NCBI GenBank assembly: GCA_029776225.1
Contig: JAKOTR010000022.1
Span: 299,959 to 363,958, forward strand
Length of the DNA: 64,000 nucleotides
Reading direction: 5' to 3'
DNA from: Acidobacteriota bacterium
GTDB taxonomy: Bacteria > Acidobacteriota > Terriglobia > Bryobacterales > Bryobacteraceae
The first letter of the stretch is position 1. Each line of letters begins with the position of its first letter. Under the pieces are notes generated by a model, which was not told the origin of the DNA, searched no databases, and saw only the letters and a list, made by a program, of their open reading frames with translations. A program made the position numbers and the translations under genes. Shown piece by piece: positions 62,705-64,000 of the stretch.

Positions 62705-63337
62705 TTACCTCTTGGCCCGCCGCACGACTACATACCCGCCGTTGGGCCCCGGCACGGCCCCCTTCACCACCAGCACGTTGTCTTCTGCGTTCACATCGAT
62801 GATCTCGAGGTTCCGCACGGTCACGCGGTGGTTGCCCATGTGGCCGGCCATTCTCGTCCCCGGAAACACCCGCGAGGGATAGCTCGACGCCCCGATCGAT
62901 CCCGGCGCGCGGTGGAACATCGATCCGTGCGTCGCCTCACCGCCGCGGAAGTGATGCCGCCGGACCACGCCCGCGAATCCGCGGCCTTTGCTGATCCCGA
63001 TCACGTCCACTTTCTCGGCTGGCTTGAACTGGTCCACCAGCACCTTATCGCCGGGCTTGAAATCGTCGTCTCCTGGGCGCAGCCTCAGCTCCTTCAGGAA
63101 CTTCACGCCCTCGACGTTCGCCTTCTTCAGGTGGCCCGTCCTCGGCTTATTGATGCGCGCCGGCTTGACATACTCCATCAACCCGAGCTGCACCGCGTCG
63201 TAGCCGTCAGTCAGCGGCGTCTTTCTCTGCACCACCACGCAAGGGCCCGCCTTGAGCAACGTCACGGGCACCACTCGCCCGTCGGCGCGGAACACTTGCG
63301 TCATGCCGATCTTTCTGCCAAGAATTCCTGGACTCAT
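62705..63337 (-). CDS. rplC: 50S ribosomal protein L3
   Basis: A 210-residue L3 ([20 protein letters not shown]), with the long internal loop [20 protein letters not shown] and [15 protein letters not shown]. It starts assembly of the 50S subunit. Confidence 0.95.
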   Translation of the reverse strand: MSPGILGRKIGMTQVFRADGRVVPVTLLKAGPCVVVQRKTPLTDGYDAVQLGLMEYVKPARINKPRTGHLKKANVEGVKFLKELRLRPGDDDFKPGDKVLVDQFKPAEKVDVIGISKGRGFAGVVRRHHFRGGEATHGSMFHRAPGSIGASSYPSRVFPGTRMAGHMGNHRVTVRNLEIIDVNAEDNVLVVKGAVPGPNGGYVVVRRAKR

Positions 63338-63352
63338 GCTAACCTCTCGGAA

Positions 63353-63439
63353 ATTGACGACTGCTTCATTGCTTCATCGGCCGGCCGGCGCCACCCGCCG
63401 CCGGCGGCCGCGGTCCGGCAATGAGAACCGCTCGTCAAT
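63353..63439 (-). other. Long imperfect hairpin in the rpsJ-rplC gap
   Basis: ATTGACGA (63353-63360) is inverted as TCGTCAAT (63432-63439), with CATTG/CAATG inside it and a GC-rich GGCCGGCCGGCG/CGCCGGCGGCCG-type core. It spans most of the 101-base gap between rpsJ and rplC and touches the rpsJ stop. It may be a regulatory or processing structure. Confidence 0.4.
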
Positions 63440-63765
63440 CATTTCCGGTCCTTCCCGAACGCCTTAATTTCGACGTCCACACCCGCTGGCAAATCCAGCT
63501 TCATGAGCGCATCCACGGTGTCCTGGGTTGGTTCCAAGATGTCCAGCAAACGCTTGTGAGTCCGGATTTCGAACTGCTCGCGCGACTTCTTGTCCACGTG
63601 CGGCGAACGGTTCACAGTGAAACGGTTCTTTATGGTCGGCAGCGGAATGGGGCCCGCCACCTGTGCTCCGGTCTTCTTGGCCGTTTCGACGATTTCGCTC
63701 GTCGACTGATCCAGGACCCGGTGGTCGTACGCTTTCAATCGAATCCGAATGCGCTCTCGTATCAT
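63439..63765 (-). CDS. rpsJ: 30S ribosomal protein S10
   Basis: A 108-residue S10 ([20 protein letters not shown]), also a transcription elongation factor partner (NusE). [20 protein letters not shown] is in the middle. First gene of the S10 part, 40 bases after tuf. Confidence 0.95.
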   Translation of the reverse strand: MIRERIRIRLKAYDHRVLDQSTSEIVETAKKTGAQVAGPIPLPTIKNRFTVNRSPHVDKKSREQFEIRTHKRLLDILEPTQDTVDALMKLDLPAGVDVEIKAFGKDRK

Positions 63766-63805
63766 TTCAAGAAAGTTCCTGGTTGCGGCGTTTCCCGCAA
63801 CCCGC

Positions 63806-64000
63806 CTATTCCAAGATCTCGGTCACCGTGCCGGCGCCGACCGTACGGCCGCCTTCGCGGATCGCAAACCGCAGCCCCTTGTCCATGGCCACCGGCGTGA
63901 TCAGCTCCACTTCCAGCTCCACGTTGTCGCCCGGCATCACCATCTCCACGCCTTCCGGCAGATACGTCACACCGGTCACGTCCGTCGTCCGGAAGTAGAA
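63806..64000 (-). CDS. tuf: Elongation factor Tu, C-terminal part, cut by window edge
   Basis: The last 64 residues of EF-Tu domain 3, ending [30 protein letters not shown] and [17 protein letters not shown] are standard. EF-Tu brings aminoacyl-tRNA to the ribosome. It lies directly upstream of rpsJ, as in many bacteria. Confidence 0.95.
   Translation of the reverse strand, partial: FYFRTTDVTGVTYLPEGVEMVMPGDNVELEVELITPVAMDKGLRFAIREGGRTVGAGTVTEILE

Overview
The window is a GC-rich chromosomal segment from a bacterium that I place, by inference, in the Acidobacteriota, close to the Bryobacterales/Solibacter group. The reasons are: twin-arginine (Tat) signalled TIM-barrel isomerases and Gfo/Idh/MocA oxidoreductases, a DUF6807/PmoA-like secreted protein, a degraded protein with a TIGR03437-like C-terminus, a YVTN beta-propeller lipoprotein, and many small secreted proteins of unknown role. 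No 16S gene is present, so this is not a formal assignment.

Layout. 1-5.8 kb (+, except one -): the C-terminus of a carbamoyltransferase with an SGNH hydrolase, a DUF6807 protein (-), a Tat-exported oxidoreductase, a thioredoxin-like protein and a secreted ankyrin protein. 5.8-12.5 kb (-): a FliA-like sigma factor, a NarL-type sensor kinase and response regulator, two Tat-signalled TIM-barrel isomerases and SppA, all codirectional. 12.8-18.7 kb: a 59-residue membrane protein, a YVTN lipoprotein, a lower-GC patch (a frameshifted gene, a DUF2321 zinc-ribbon gene and an IS481 transposase remnant), a CehA/McbA-like metallohydrolase, an endonuclease and tRNA-Pro(CGG). 18.7-21.3 kb (-): an ECF sigma/anti-sigma pair with a secreted protein and a small protein. 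21.4-31.7 kb: a thiolase plus a small OB-fold partner, an aminotransferase, a four-helix membrane protein, a HIT protein, a hybrid histidine kinase, a DUF362 protein, a UDP-glucuronate decarboxylase-like enzyme, a membrane Fe-S oxidoreductase and tRNA-Lys(CTT). 31.7-33.0 kb: a decayed patch with a deleted NHL/TIGR03437 protein and a tyrosine-recombinase fragment, plus one intact small gene. 33.1-42.1 kb: miaA, a large TPR protein, a Dps-like (thioferritin-like) protein abutting a Rieske ferredoxin, an MCP, a TonB-domain protein, an RlmI-like methyltransferase, HtpX and Hsp20 with a clear promoter. 42.3-47.6 kb (+): two large genes of the 2-hydroxyacyl-CoA dehydratase activase/HgdB-like superfamily.

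47.6-64.0 kb (-) is the complete S10-spc-alpha ribosomal supercluster, read from tuf (cut by the window end) through rpsJ ... rplQ, with secY, adk, map, infA and rpoA embedded. It ends at a strong hairpin terminator shared with the convergent activase gene.

How genes appear to work together. The sigma/kinase/regulator run and the ECF/anti-sigma run are two self-contained regulatory units with uncharacterised targets. The Dps-like and Rieske genes abut and look like an iron or peroxide module with its own electron carrier. The activase pair looks like an ATP-driven low-potential electron-transfer system without an obvious substrate enzyme nearby. Many isolated genes have a TANNNT box 6-9 bases before the start codon and no Shine-Dalgarno, which suggests leaderless transcription. 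Four gaps in the ribosomal operon share a related GATC-rich repeat.
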